Shown: positions 12,101-27,100 of the stretch, in pieces
How positions within the stretch are numbered: position 1 is the first letter of the stretch
Layout of the letters: each line of letters opens with the position of its first letter
From: Holothuria scabra
Taxonomy: Eukaryota; Echinodermata; Holothuroidea; Aspidochirotida; Holothuriidae
Direction: 5' to 3'
Assembly (NCBI GenBank): GCA_037179385.1
Contig: CM074190.1
Location: 3,796,284-3,860,283 of the forward strand
DNA: 64,000 nt
Translations under genes and position numbers: made by a program
The notes under the pieces: model-generated
Seen by the model: the letters and a program-made list of their open reading frames with translations, nothing else
Database searches by the model: none
Told to the model about the DNA's origin: nothing

Positions 12101-15100
12101 TACATACGCCAAGGTGACTGCATAGGTTCCTTTGTTACACAAGGAGCAAAAAAAGAGGGGTTAGGGGTACACATGGAAAGAAAAGAAGGCTAACTTATTG
12201 GTACAATGCAACCACCTGAGAGGTATTATGGGTACACATGGGAAATTTCTTCCAATCCCTCCACACTGGCATGATGAACCTTAAATCTGGAGTTAATGTA
12301 TGGTTTGGGTAATACTATCACGGGTTTGGGTAGTTTTTTATTATTTTTAGATCGATTTAGCATACATGACAACACTGATCACACACTGGAGCTTCATCTC
12401 AAAAGATGAGTCACGCCTCACCGCAAGAGGGATGGCAATGAGAATAAATTAACAGGCTCACATTCACATGCAAATTTTTATGATTCAGTATCACAACAAA
12501 ATAGTTTCTTAAAATCTACAATAAAAAGAGATGGTAATGCCTTATGATAGAGGGAGGGCAAACAGTTGAAAAAGTGGGATGTGGTGAACTGCCCAAGAAA
12601 TGGTGAACCTATGGCACTGAACATTAGGTGATCCAAAGTTTGCAAGCTTTATATTCACAATCCAACTAGAAAGTTCACTTTTCATAAAGGAAACACAACA
12701 TAAGAGTAAAAGTAGGTAGAAAACACACCACACAGAAGATTAGACACAAGTTGGTGTAAATATTGTTATAATACATTTAAAAGAATCCCTTCAAGTGTAT
12801 GTTACCTTTATTGCTATGAAATGTTACAATTTGTAAGAAGTTGAACGAGTTGCTACTTCTTTCTTTACCTTTCTGTTCTATCATGTTTATTCATGATGTA
12901 GATGCCAATTGTCTAGGTTTGATAATATGGCTACTGCTCATTATCACAAACACTATTTAAACTGATTAAGTTAACACATCAACAATTCCTTCACTGGCCA
13001 TATCTTTAACATTTATGTATGAAGCACTTCCTACAGATACTGTCAGTGTCTTTAGTGTGTTGCTTTACTATTGATATTTATTTTAAAGCATGTTGCCTTC
13101 ATTTGAAAGTTACCCCCCAGCCAGTTGTTGAATGGGTACCCATGAGGTAGCTTGTCATCATATCAGACAATGTTAATTGCCAATACAACTCAATCTATAC
13201 TACTGTGTCTACATACACTTTATGAGAAAAAAAAAACAGTATACTCAAATTTTTATTTTAAATACCAGTATTTCATTTCCTTGCAATGAGTTTACTCTTA
13301 ATGATGGTCCACAATGGTCTGCTGTTTATTGCAAATGATCTTTACTGATATATAACAACATCAGCAAAGATTGGAAATTGTGTAGCAAATATAGGTACTG
13401 TAATATCAGAACAACACTGGTCTCCAGAATTGTACTATTTGTTTCAAACTTGTCAAATCCTTTTCAACATATCCACAGAGACCACTTCTTGCCAACCTCG
13501 TAAATGGTGAACATTTCCAAATTTGAACATTCTAAACAAAGTATGCTAATGTTCTGAAAGTTTTACAACCTCCCTTCAACATAATACTGCACACTGGTTT
13601 CTGCCAGCTATAGACTGTGGACGACGATGCCTCTGCGTTGCATTTTAGGAATGTTTCTTAATTTGCAGCACTTTCTTCTATCAACGAACTAATTTCATGG
13701 TCCAATTTCTTCTTTAAATGATCTGTCATCACTTTTGTTGATGAAGAACCATCTCAACTATTTTGTTTAATATTACTATAGCTAGCAGAAGTGATATGTT
13801 ATATTTTGGTCTCCATGGTAACATGTCTCTGTTCATCAAACATTTATTTCCTGATTAAGTAAGTCTGTTAAAACTTTAGGTACCAGAAAGCTTATTTCAG
13901 CAAGGAAAAAACCATGACAATTCATTTCAATATCCTATGTTATAGAGAACGGCTTTCTCTTTTTTGGGAGGAGGGGGTGAAAAAAAATTGGTGCTTTTGT
14001 TAGTAGTTTACAAATTACCAAACAAATTCTCAAAAAAAAATAACACCTCCCTGGTAAAATTTCACAGCAAGAACTGAGACTTACACCCCTTTACAACACT
14101 TTACATTATATTCTCATACAGAATCAAGTAATATAGGGAATTGTTTTTCTCTTTTCAGTTTTATTCTTCCAATCCTTACTTGATGAAAATGTTTTAGCAA
14201 CAGTGACTCCTTCCAAATTGCTGATTACATTGACAATTAAAATAAAAAAAAATTTAAACACCATACAATTGACCCCAAAATCTTTGCCATGGTTGACTCT
14301 ATTTGAATGACCTGTGAAACTACCAGATCTCACATATGCATCAATCCTGACAGACTGCATGGTCAAGTGGTTAGAGCATCTTACTTGCACTCAGGAGGCA
14401 GGGAGTTCTGAGTCTTGGCCAGGTCATACTGAAGACTTTAAAACCTACTGCTGGACTATGCTAAGCAACCTTGGTGCTCAGCATAAGCAATGGAGTAGGG
14501 AAAAAGGCCAGTGAGCCACAATTGTGGCATGCCTGACTTAAACCAATTGGTTGGAAACTGGGCCTTAAAACTCAATCTACCATTCCCATAACAACATCCT
14601 CATTAATTTTATTTTTGTTGTTTCAGAGCACTAAAGAACCTTGAAACACATATATATGACATAATTTGAGATTGTGCTAAAGTAGTTTTGTACGATAGCA
14701 ACTAACTGTTTAATCATACATGTATCTTTAATTTTGAGTGAGAGTAGATGTCTCTGAAAAAAATGTAATTCTTGTAATCAATGAAGGCCACAATAACATA
14801 GCAGTCAGCATATGACCCACAAATTGTAGGAGTCGAAACAAGCATCAAACAAAAAGTGAAGGAAGAGGGGTACCTGAGATCAACCAATCTTTTATTGCTT
14901 GTGTTGATAAAGTAGGATGTGAGGTTGACAATCATCACTGCATTACCCATGCTTATGGTACCCTGATGACTCTCAGATCACCTGATACCAGTAAGAGATC
15001 CCCCATCACCCCTTGCCTGCCCCTAATTTTTAAAGATCTTTCAAAAGGACTTGAAAAAATGAGGTACAATTTATTAGCAACATTACATGCGATCCTAGTA

Positions 15101-18100
15101 TATTGTTAAAACCTTTTGACTGTAACTCCTCAAAAAGTTCAAAATGTGAATCACACTTTAACTGTCAACCTTTATTTAGAACTTACCTCCAGAAACCATG
15201 AGCCAGCATTTAGCTGCTGGATATCATCCCACGAAAAATTAGATGCAGGTTCTGTAATTCTGTCTGGGAATATTTTAGCTATGTCTGTGCACATTTCAAA
15301 TGTGTCATCATGCAGTAAGAAGAGTTTTCCATCAGTGCTGATGAAAGGATAGAAAGTGCAAGAAGAAAATCAATGCAGAGGAAATTAATTCTGCAGCATT
15401 AATTACCAAATGTAGTCAATAGCACCCCTGGCTTTTCCAACACAGCTCATTTTATTTGCAACAATAATTTCACTTCCAGTGTGGTGGTATCCTTCAATAA
15501 GTACTGTCAAACCTAGTACTAACATAAAATATTTCCCCAAAAATTTCCTGGAATGGGAATCTACAAGCTCCAAGTTTAACTGCACTTCCTCCCATTTACA
15601 CAAGTAATCTCACCTATGGGCAACCAAACCTATATAAACTAATAACACAGTGGGACAGAGGACAACTTACTGAAAGGATGGTCCAAAATGTAGATTGGGA
15701 CTTCCATTTCCTTTAATGATCTGTAACACATTCTTATAAATAAAATATTTTAGTTAGATACATGAGGTTTAATGGCTTAGTACCAAGGATGTAGCTTCAG
15801 TGGGCAGCGCTGGGCGGTGACACCCAGCACTTGGTATTCCTGCCCGGCACACCAGGCAAACACACGTCTCCCTGCCCACCACAAATCTGCCTACCAATAC
15901 CTATAACTTGCCCTAAATTTACTCCCTAAAGTAGAATGAGGGAAAAAATGAACAAGAGCCCAATGGGCACTGTGGTTCCTTGCTGGATATTATAAGAACT
16001 GTACAGCCAGTCTCCGAAATAGAGCTAAGCAAAAGTTCATACTCAATGTTTGTAACATCTTCACCAGGGGTATTTTAGTACTAATATTACATGAAATCAA
16101 AGATTAAATTTCTGTGGGCTTTCTTACATTCAACTTTTGTAATGCTTGGTGATCCATCAAAAACACTACCTCATTTCGATATGTATTTATGCTTGTAATC
16201 AAACTTGATATTATCACCAATAAACAATACACAATGTGATCAGAGAGAGAAAAACACCCCTTGTATTTTTCTCTCACAAGTTATTTTTCCTGCTCTCAAA
16301 TAAAACTTGCTATTACTTTAAAACAATCTACCATTTGTGCTGCTTGCTACCTCTACACAGAAAACAGGGTTTATTCAGTAGTTAAGCAGAAAGCAAGTGA
16401 TTAATGGGGTGTGAAAATAGAATAAGGATTAGATTACCCCACAGAGCACAGCAGTATTAAAGAGACATACTGTATAATCCATGCATTGCTTCCACTGGCA
16501 AAGAGACCAGTTTAGTGCAGAGTGACCTGTGCTCAGTGAAATCTACAGATTTCAGTTATTGCCCTCTTAAAACTTTGAATGATCCAAAATATGTGTACAA
16601 CCTGAAGGAACCATAATACTGAACGAAGGTAAAGGCCAAATTTCTAAGGTGTTTGGGTGCGTAAGCATGCAAAACCAGGTGAGACCAAAAAAATCTATTG
16701 AAAGTATCTTTATCTAGCTTACAAGATTTTCTAAATAACATTTCCAGCCGTTGACCTCCAGTGACCTTGATGACCTTTGACCTTAACCAAACAGACTGAT
16801 TTGAAATCTGTCCTTTCTACCTTAAAATACTGTGTTAAAACGTTTTTCAGTGTTTGACCCCTGGTGACCCCAGATGACCCCTTGACCTCCAACAAACATA
16901 TCCAATTTCATCCTTACACCATAACATCCACACACCAAGTATGACATCTATCCAAGTTTCCTACCTAGAAATATCGTGTTGAGAAGGTTTTTAGTTTTTG
17001 AACTCTGGTGACCCCAAATGACCTTTGACCTTCACCAAAAACAACAGGGCACACCTTCTCCCTATGACGAATCTATGTACCAAATCCAAGTTCCATCCAA
17101 CCTTCCCTTGTTGAGTTAGAGCGTACCGAAGCAAGTGTCACACACACACACACGCCAAGCTGACTACATAGGTTCCCTTGCTATCGCAAGGAACCAAAAA
17201 TTAATGGCTGAAAAATGGGACAGATGCCATGCGGTGTGGTGAGGTGCTTTCCAAAGATCAGACAATTACCCGGCACTCAAATTTGGCTAGCTACATCCCT
17301 GCTCAGTACCAAACCACCTTGTTTAAATTGGGTCGGCAATGACCTTTTCACAGATGCAGGGAATAATTTATCCGGTATCGCATCGCAAAATGCGATGCAA
17401 AGTAACAGATTTGCGACACAAATAAAAATATGAGTAGCAAAATTTGCGGTACAATTTCCGAGCAAAAGCTCCGGTACTCTGTGAATGGAAATGACAACGG
17501 GAATACAGCATGAAGGCCTACAACTGTTCAATATATAATTAGTACTCGCACACTTGTCAAGCAACGAAACACTGCAAAAAAGCAGCAAGATTAAAAGAAC
17601 CCAGACACTTGAGTGTGCTCAAAACAGCAAGGTAATTCACGTAAATTTTACGTGCACCTATTGGCCGCTAGTTACATTGTCGATGGTGCAACTTTAACGT
17701 TTGCAGCTGTGTATGAAGTATGAGGCACTCCGTAAGTGCTAGTGTTACGATAGCTTGGGGGCTTTCCATAGGGATCAAACTTCTTCCACATAAAACACGA
17801 GACAGCCTAGGCTCTACACATCTCCATATGCAAACACGTTAGGATAGTGCAAGGTCTAGCACAAACAACTCAGAAGAAAAAAGCATCGTAGGGCATAATT
17901 ACAGGGGTTAATCTTTTGAAAATAGTATGAAGGGCTTAGTAAGAGTATTTTACACGTGCCTTATAATTATTTTATGAAATTTGTGAAAATTTGATTATAT
18001 TGGACATCTTTCAAATTGACATCGTTCTGACTACCCTGAATGAGGCTGTAGCAGTAGGCCTTGTATGTAATACGTATGAGAAGTTTGAGAACACTTTTAG

Positions 18101-21100
18101 AAACGGATAGCAAGATCGAAATTTAGGAAAATTCCTAGGATTTAACATAACATAACATAACATAACAGGTTAAAGGGCAAAGGAGGGCTGTAAAGGCCCC
18201 ATAAGATGCCCTGTAATCCAAAAACCCCCCAAAACAAAGCAAACCACCAACACCTAAAGAGCCCAGAAAGATTAGATTCTACCACAGTCATGGAAAAACT
18301 TGTCAATATTAACCTTAAAACGGTGCACTGATGTGGAGTTAACAACCCACTCAGGCAGGCTATTCCACTCACTAACAACCCTATGAGAGAAACTGAACTT
18401 CCTAATGTCAAGTCTAGCAAAAGACTTTTCAAGCTTTTTGCAATGGCCTCTAACCCGAGGATTACTCTGGACCTTTAAATAACTGCACGCTAACAAAGGA
18501 TTCCCTTCAGATAGAAATTTGTATACCTGGAGCATGTCCCCCCTAATCCTTCTCAGCTCCAAAGTGGTAAGCCCAAGCAGCTTAAGCCTTTGGGAATAAG
18601 GTAGATTTTTAACCTCAGGTATGAGTCGGGTAGCTCTCTTCTGAACTTGCTCTAAAAGCAATTTGTCCTTTTCAAAGAAGGGACTCCAGGCCTGTGCAGC
18701 ATAGTCGAGATGGGGTCGAACCAGCTGCTTATACAAATTTAGCACAATTTCTTTACTAAAACTCTTAAAATTCCTCCTGATCAACCCAAGCACCCTATTT
18801 GCCCTTGCAGCTGTAGCTGCACACTGCCTAGATGACTTTAAATCTCTTGTAATAACTACACCAAGGTCTTTCTCAGAAGTCACTTTGTTCAAATTAGTAC
18901 CATTCATAGTATAATCATGGTGGGGATTCTTAGAACCAAAGTGGAGGACTTTGCACTTATCAGCATTAAAAGACATTTGCCAAGTCTGAGACCATGAAAA
19001 TAACCTATCCAGATCTTTCTGAAGCAATAAAGAATCATCCTTTCCTCCAACCTTCCTATAGAGCTTTGTATCATCAGCAAACTTACTTATACTGGAAGTG
19101 ATAGAGCTATCAATATCATTTATGAAAATTAAGAAAAGAAGTGGGCCAAGAACAGAACCTTGTGGTACACCACTTGAGACTTCTTTCCAGGAAGAAAAAT
19201 TTCCATTGACAACAACTCTCTGAGACCTACCATTGAGCCACGAATTGATCCACTGAGCGCACTTGCCCATGATGCCTAACCTATGCAATTTTACCATGAG
19301 TCTACCTAGAGGTACTTTGTCAAAAGCTTTTTGGAAGTCAAGGTAAATGACGTCCACACTGGAACCTGAATCGAGAGACAAAGAAACATCCTCAAGAAAG
19401 CTTAGCAAATTTGTAACACAAGATCTACTGGGTAGGAAACCATGCTGAGTTAGATTGAGTAACCCATTATTTAAGAAGCATGCAAACTGCTTATTATCAT
19501 GGTGGAAGAAAAACAATAAGGTTACTGACTGTCTTCTAGCCCTGTTCCAGTTTGTTAGCACACAGTGCATCAAGCTTGTTGAGTGAATGTTTTTGACTCG
19601 CTTTCTGGAGGACCTTACACTGAAGGCCTACGGCAAAGCAAGGAGCTGATTCAGTCCGATATGGAATTGAACTCAGCATTTTGTGCCTTGTTTCTGCAGA
19701 TCCATACAGAATTATTGCAGACAGGACTTTTCGTGGAAGAGTGCTGTCACATTAAGTCAATGTTTAGGTTTAGTTTCAGCATATAACTGAACATGGTATC
19801 ATAGCGGGGAATAGCATCTGGGCATGAATTAGAGTACTGCATAACAGAAGAAAAGCATGACAGTGAAAATTGCTATGCAAATTTTGAAAACTGCTACACA
19901 AAATGGAACTTGTATCGCAAAAATGCTATGCAAAATTTCTGTACTAAATTATTCCCTGCAGATGTGACTCACTGGCTTGTTCTCTCTCCTCTAATACTTA
20001 TACTGAGGAGCAAGCACAGCTATTGTATTAACTACTACAGTGGCCAATTGAATTTTTCTTAATATCATCATCACTATTCCCTGGAGTCAAATATTACTAG
20101 GTTCTATTCATCCTCATTTTGACACCTCATAGATTGAAAAAGCATGTAAAATAGGTTAACTTGCTTCCTACTGAGGTATGTACCAACAGGGCTAGCAGTC
20201 TATACTAAAAGGAATGATTAGAGTATCCTTATGACGGAGAAAATTAATGTTTTGTTCCAGCCCCCTAAATCTGATTGAGCCAACAAAAAGAAACGATGAG
20301 GAGGTCTTTCAAGAAAAATGATACATTAATTATAATTTTGGAGTTAATTTGCAGAGGAATTAGAATTACAAAAAGAAAAAGAAAAAAAGGACATTCCACC
20401 TTTATATGCAATGCAAGAGAGTCTTCTCTTCATAGACAAATAACAATGTTGATACATGATGACTGTTCATGTTTTTGTTACTTATACTCATTGTACAATT
20501 GTGGTGCAGAATTGTTGTGAAAAATTTGTGCAAACAACCTCATTGTTAGCCCCTTTTTTTTACTTGACATACTTGTTAATGTTCCTGACTCAGTTGTGAC
20601 CTAATTGTTCATTAGAATTCACAACTCCATTCCAGTGTGACTTTTGGGGTCAGTGCTTATCAAACTCTATAAATACTGGAACCAGTCAAGCTTGTAAAAA
20701 CAGGTTCTGCATATCATGCAGTGTTCTATGTAGGACAATTACAAAATCATACTGTACTTCAGTATTAACTGATAAAAAAGAGTATGAACTTCAGGACTTA
20801 AGGTAAAATTGGAAAATCATGTTATCCAATGCTGATCTCAACCTGCATGTCTAATTAATTTTCTAAAGTGCAAATTTGTAACTTAACTGGACCTTGTGTC
20901 TAATTCCTTATTTAGGAATTTGGGTTGTGTTTTGTTTCGGGGACTAGGGATATGGGGTTGAACCACTTTCTTCTTTCTGTTGGGCTAAACACACCGCTAT
21001 TTCGTGTTATTTGCAATGTAGAGAACAAAATGAACCATCTGCTGAGTTTTTGTGTACCACAAGTCTCCCACAACTCTATGCAGTAATGAATTCTCAAACC

Positions 21101-24100
21101 TGTGTACTGAAATAGATGGTTTTAAAGTATGCCAAAAATACTTCAGAAAACTATAGAGATATCACATAAGCATAAAGATAAACATAAGATTAGAAAATAT
21201 TAACATTTTTATTTCATGGTGTACTGTACTTCTTTCTAGTGCTTGGAAGGTTAGTGGAATATCAATATGTCTTGCAATATTGTGAACAATGGCAATGTTT
21301 ACAGAAAAAGGGTAATCTCAAAAGGTTATAAAGTGGTATAAAGACTTGGTTCATGAAATGCACCAAATTTGACCAAACCTGTACAATTTTCTACATATAC
21401 TTATACAAATTGGGCAAACTTAAATATCCCTGTATCTTCCATGTAAATAAATATTTCATGAGGGTGTATTTGCCTATTCAAAATGTTTTTTTTTTTTTAT
21501 TTTAAATTTGTGACCTAGACATTTCAACATTTTTTTTTCAAATCATGCAACAATCTGTTGTAAGCCACAGAAAAAAAAGAAAAATCAACAGAGATGTACA
21601 CAAAGTACATTTCCTCGAACGCTGTTTCTAGAATTTTTTAACTGGGCGGGGGGGGGGCGGGGGCGGGGGCTAAGGGGAGGGTTTCCTTTTCGAAAACTTT
21701 CCCATCAGGCAGTCAAATGCAAAATAGAGCTTTGTTTTTCTGTTTTTCAAGTATGTTCATGTAGCAAAAATTACACTGATGTAAAAAGATCCTAACACAA
21801 CCCTAAAAACTCTCCCTGCCCTTGACCTTACCAAGCACAACAAAATGTTTGTCTATCTAATGGACATGCTCAGAATTTTGCTCAAAACTTCAAATTTCCC
21901 CCACACTTACATCTTTGTTCAAAATTGATTTGTTTTTTCTTGTGTAGAGTAGCTAAATTGGATCTGAAATTTGACTATAAATACTTAAAATAAACACTGT
22001 CATGTGGTAGTCTCTACCACTCCCCCTTACATACCTTATTGACACATCTGATTCCATACCAGAGACATTGTGCAACAAGGCAGTTTCAAATGACACTCTT
22101 GTATTTTCTGGGGCAAGCTGTGAAATAAAATCAACAAACATTGCTAAAACATGAGAATAAAAAAGAAAATTACACACAGCAGTGAGTATAAATATGAAGT
22201 GTTGTGCAATTACTTCAATTCTATTTTAATTATTGTGTACCAATTATGAGATCTATGTTAGTGAGCATTGTCCAAGGCTTCAAGTAAGAAAGGCATTTCC
22301 CCTTGTTCAATGAGATATCCTTTTCAAAGGAATACTGCCATGGGACATCATGACAGTAGAACTCTCATCATAAGTAAGTTCTAACTTTCCACATACGTAC
22401 TGAAGCAAGAAAATGAGAGAAGGCTTTGTAAAATCCTTTCATGTTTGAGTGGGCCACTGCATGCCGTGCTACAACTACCACTGTCCCAGTATGATGCAAT
22501 GCTGAAGATGCATGAAGTTTTATCTGGAGGCCAACAAGCTTTTCTCTCACCAAGCATATGTGCTTGCCATAAAATCAGTTATGCAGCTAATGTACAGACC
22601 CATACAAAGTAAAGCAGGGGTGAAAGCAATATCTTCAGGGGAAGGAAGGGCACAAAATTTTCCAAGGGATCCAAACTGACCCCTGACCTGAAGCATTTTC
22701 AGACAAACCAAATTGAAAGTTAACTCTTGCTTCATTACAGGAGTCAGCAGCACTTCTAATTCAAATGTGACTACTCTCAATTTCTTCCATGTAGTTGACC
22801 AAACACAGGTTCATATTCACCTTGAATTCATGACTTGAGTCTATGACTGTCATAAGATTGTATCAATTCACTTCAACCAATCAGGTATCAGCTTTTGTTT
22901 TCTTGCTGAAGTTGTTGGTGGACAGTAATCTTGTCAACCCTGTTCTAGGGCTCAAAACAAAGATTGATGTTACCCCCAAATTTCAGGTACCAAGGATCGG
23001 AATTTAATACTTTTGTTTTTGCAAGCTAAACAGTTAAAAAATTTTATGTTGCTTCACATCAGCAAGAATTTTTATAAGAGGGTAATTTCGTTTTTAACAC
23101 TCAAGTGTCTGCACCAGCCCTTCTTGAGGTCACAAGTGTAATACTTTCCATAAAGTAGTATTTATGAGACTTTCAAATAAAAGAATAATATATATTTGAG
23201 ATAAATAGCCACAGAGTTGTAAACTATCCTATACCTACTCCCATTTTTCATTAAACACAGTTCACTCAAATACATTTTATAGTTGCTAGTGGCATTGATT
23301 ACAAGCAAAATGCATGATAAAATTACTGTAATCTCACATCAAATGTAAAATGCAGGCATGGCCACTCAACTACCACTACTGTCAGAATCCATAAACTTCA
23401 AAATGAATAAATTACCTGTGGAGCTCCTCGATGGGCCATCACTTTAGGACGATTGGGGATTTCTCTATCATCTAGGCAAGGTGTGTGCAATAGCAACGGT
23501 GAAAGATATAAAAATATAGCCACAGCAGAGAAGAAGAGTACTAATGTATACTTTGGTGCTGCAAAAGAAAGATTAAAAGACACAGATTATAATCCTGAAC
23601 CTGCATATTTACACTATTAAGAACTAACAATGTGGCTTAAGTTCATAAAAATTAATTCAAGCTTGAAGTTAAAGCCAAATACAGTAATTAAAATTTGTTT
23701 ACATCAATATGAAATTTACTTGAATACCAGCAGGTCCATATTATGAGAAACCAATCTGGAAGGGGAGGGGACTGCATATCAATGTTTGAAATTATTGGGG
23801 TATTTTCCGAGCAGACTGGACATTGTTACAGTAGTTCATGTATTTAGATGGAGTTTTACAGCCCATTTTCTAACCAATTGGTTTAAGTAGAGCTGGCCAC
23901 GACCTTCTTTCCAGGTATGACTCACTGGTTTGTTTTCCCTACTCCTTTGATTATGATGAGCACTGAGCAAAATGTCAGTTGGTTCCATTTTTAAAGTCTA
24001 GATGCGGAATGGTACAAGATTTTAAACTTACAATAGTCTTAAAAGTATGATTAAGGAGCTGAATTGAGGTTACAGTTTTTATCATTGAGTACCAGATATT

Positions 24101-27100
24101 TTGAGGGAAAACTTTTGGAGGGCATGAATTTCCCCCCCCCACATGGGTATCTGCCAACACATTGATGCATGCAGTTGGTGCATCTAATATTTATGTGGAA
24201 GACTAGATCAATTTACAGGGCAACAAAAGATCCTGCCAGGAACTCAAAAGTGGGGGATTTATTACTGCCAAACACTAAGTCCATATTGATAGTGCCTTAG
24301 GTCGAAGTTACAGTACAGGTGGGTTGAGAAGGACTGTGAGGGGCAACCAGATATGTTTAAAAAACTTTTTATGTACAGTAAGTTCATACAATGCACAGTG
24401 TCCTCCCCTTAAATAAGAAACTAAGACACTGACATTTTTTTATAAAATTGTATGGAAATGAACAAATGGAATGTTACCCTCCCCTCCTCTGGAAAGGAGA
24501 ACAAATCCCTTTAGCCCCCACTCCTCCCCCCCTTGAGAGAATTGCTGGTAACTGTAAACCTAGCCTACGAAGCGCCTCTGTGGCTGCAGCCCCCTTTAAG
24601 CTGTCTCCCCTCAGAGCCTGCCGGAGATGGTCAGAAATTCCGTTCAATGAGCCCAAAAGTTGATCGTCTTAATATTCATGAGCACTAACCATAATTGGTC
24701 TATTCCTAGGGTAGCTCAACGACTAAATCTTGGCAATGCTACGTTGAACACAAAGACGTTTAAACCAAACAAAAACATAGGCTAATTACGTCGGTTAGAG
24801 CTTTTAATTTAGATGGAAGTCTTGATCATGGACAGCCTCTTTCAAACAATAACAACCTTCATCAAAGAGTGGATTTAAAAACAGTTCTCTTTTGGTAAAA
24901 AGTGTCGAACATTCTTTTCACATAGCTGTGTGATCGATTGTTCTTAAATAACCGCTGTACTGTGTGTGTTTGTATATGCTTGCACTGTACCACACAATAC
25001 CAGTGTCGAATAACATTGATCGCAGTGACTCTGTGTACTGTTGTATAATGGTACTTCCATGGTACAAGTGTTTGCCTGTTCAATGAAAATTAACAGTCTT
25101 GCTTGAACCAATTCAAGCGGAGTTATGTTAAGAAAGTTTCTGTAATTTTTCTACGCAGTTGAACAGATTTGGTGTCCAACGCTGGCGGACGTTGGTTTTT
25201 CGTAGTGATGAGCTGGACAAAAAAAATTTGTCCGCCCCGTGGGCTACTGCAAACCATGAAAGTACACTTGTCTCTAAGCAAATCAATGTTGCTGTACAGA
25301 TTGACCACATGTCCTGAATTATTTTGTACTTGAAAAAGAGCACTTAACTTTTTCCACAAGGACTTAGCGCACGAGGGTACCAACAGTGCAGTAGCTCAAC
25401 TTTGAAATGTGTGACGGGTGACAGGAGATAGGACGTTGGGATAACTTGGTTAAATGAGATGATTCAGCAATATGAAGAAAAGTATCAGGCAGTTTCAGCT
25501 TTTGCAATTGTTATAGGATGATTGAGATATATTTCAATTGCATGTTAATGCTGAAATAAATTTTATGCAAAAGTTTAAACAGTTTAAATTATGATTCATA
25601 TACATTTGACAAAATGGTATTAATTACTGTGGATGAGGACATTTGGTAACAGTGTGCTATTGAAACCTTGTGAGGCAGATACTGTGGGGAAGTAGGGCTA
25701 ACAAGTGCAAATTGATAGGAGGTAATGTTGGGTGAAGTAGATTGTGGATATGTGCGGGAAAGAGTAAGTGTTAATGTTTTAGATGAAGCGTCACTGGGTG
25801 AAGGCGTGCTTTGAATTATGGAGCCAATAGATAACAGGACTTGAAAAATTGAGGCTCAGCTAAATTTTTAATTTTGGTAGAGCAAGTGAATATAAACCAG
25901 AATGCAAAAATGCATTGAGGTTTCAATGATACATAAATGTACTGTTTCAAATAATACCATCATGCACCTTTATCTTCTCACTCGAATCCTAGACTACCAT
26001 GTTCAAAAAATAATTTTGTTATTCCAGATGACCTTTTGAAACCCTTGAAACCCATAAAAGCCATAAAAGATAGACAGACACACAGCTATCTTGAAAAATC
26101 ATGTTAACAAGATTTTAGGACTTTAACCCCTGGTGACCCCAGATGACATTTGACCTCCACCAAAACAATAGGAACCATTTCCTGACCATAATGCATCCAC
26201 ATACCAAGTATGAAATCTATCCAAGCTTCCAAACTTGAGATATCACCTTGAACTATGTTTTCAGACTTTGACCTCTGGTGACCCCAGATAACCTTTGGCC
26301 TCCACTAAAAGAAATAAACAATAGGGACCAACTTTGACTACAACCCATTCACATACCAAATATGAAATCCATTCAAGTTTCCATCTTGAGTATCCCTTAC
26401 CAAATATGAAGGCTATTATAGCCTTCAAATACCCTTCAAATACCATTCGAATGGTATAAAACTGATATTTTAGCATTCGATACCATTCACACTTAGTATA
26501 GCATTCGCTGCAAACTTTTGAAGGCTATTGAATGCTATTTTGAATGTTATATCTGAAAGCTATAGCATTCGAAATACCCTTCAACCCAAGCTTTAGCATT
26601 CACAAGATCAGTTTGGAGGTCAAATATTTATTTTGGAATTGATGAATGCCACAGCTGCAACCAGCCAATCAAATGGTTTGATAAACAAAAAAGAAGTCAT
26701 ATGAGCCCTTTTGTAATTGGTTGTGCACCTTTAGGTAACTCAGTTTGAATTCAGTTGTGCTGCCATTTTGAAGAGCTAGCTGTGGCAGAATACTGTACAC
26801 TATAGTTTGTGAGAACAGTTTCTGTTTGATTGGTAAAAGGTGAGTTAATTGTTTAACAATAATCCTTCCACCCTATCAGTATATTGTGAGTCAGTAACAT
26901 TTAGAGAAACTTATGGAGAGAATTAACCTTCAGATGATGCATAAGCATTTACTTCTTTTATTTTTTAAGCTGTATGGACAGTGTGCTATAGTGTAGGCCT
27001 TCCCCCTTCCATAGATGTGTATAGTAGAGCAGTCACACACTTTGCATGCAACTACTACAGGTAATTGCCACTAGCTAGTGGTTTAGCATACATTGCAACT

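Larger units (their letters stand above)
10151..12150. mobile_element. Copy A of the GGTTCC-ended minisatellite element
   Basis: The head is AACAAGAGCCCAAGGGCACT followed by GGTTCCTTG at 10173-10181. The tail has a (CA)n run, then GCATAGGTTCC and the hairpin GGTTCCTTTGTTACACAAGG at 12125-12144, then an A-run. The interior has degenerate copies of the tgacctttgacc repeat (11340-11760) and a GC-rich insert listed separately. It has no coding capacity, so it is presumably non-autonomous. Confidence 0.65.

Noticed and set aside
14357..14430. Possible tRNA gene
   Set aside because: A-box and B-box-like words are present, but no cloverleaf can be drawn, the B box has an extra base, and the body matches other SINE copies.
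15673..15720. Possible extra exon (acceptor ttacag and donor gtaagt on the minus strand)
   Set aside because: Exons 7 and 8 join in phase without it through a conserved motif, and its translation has no counterpart in the family.
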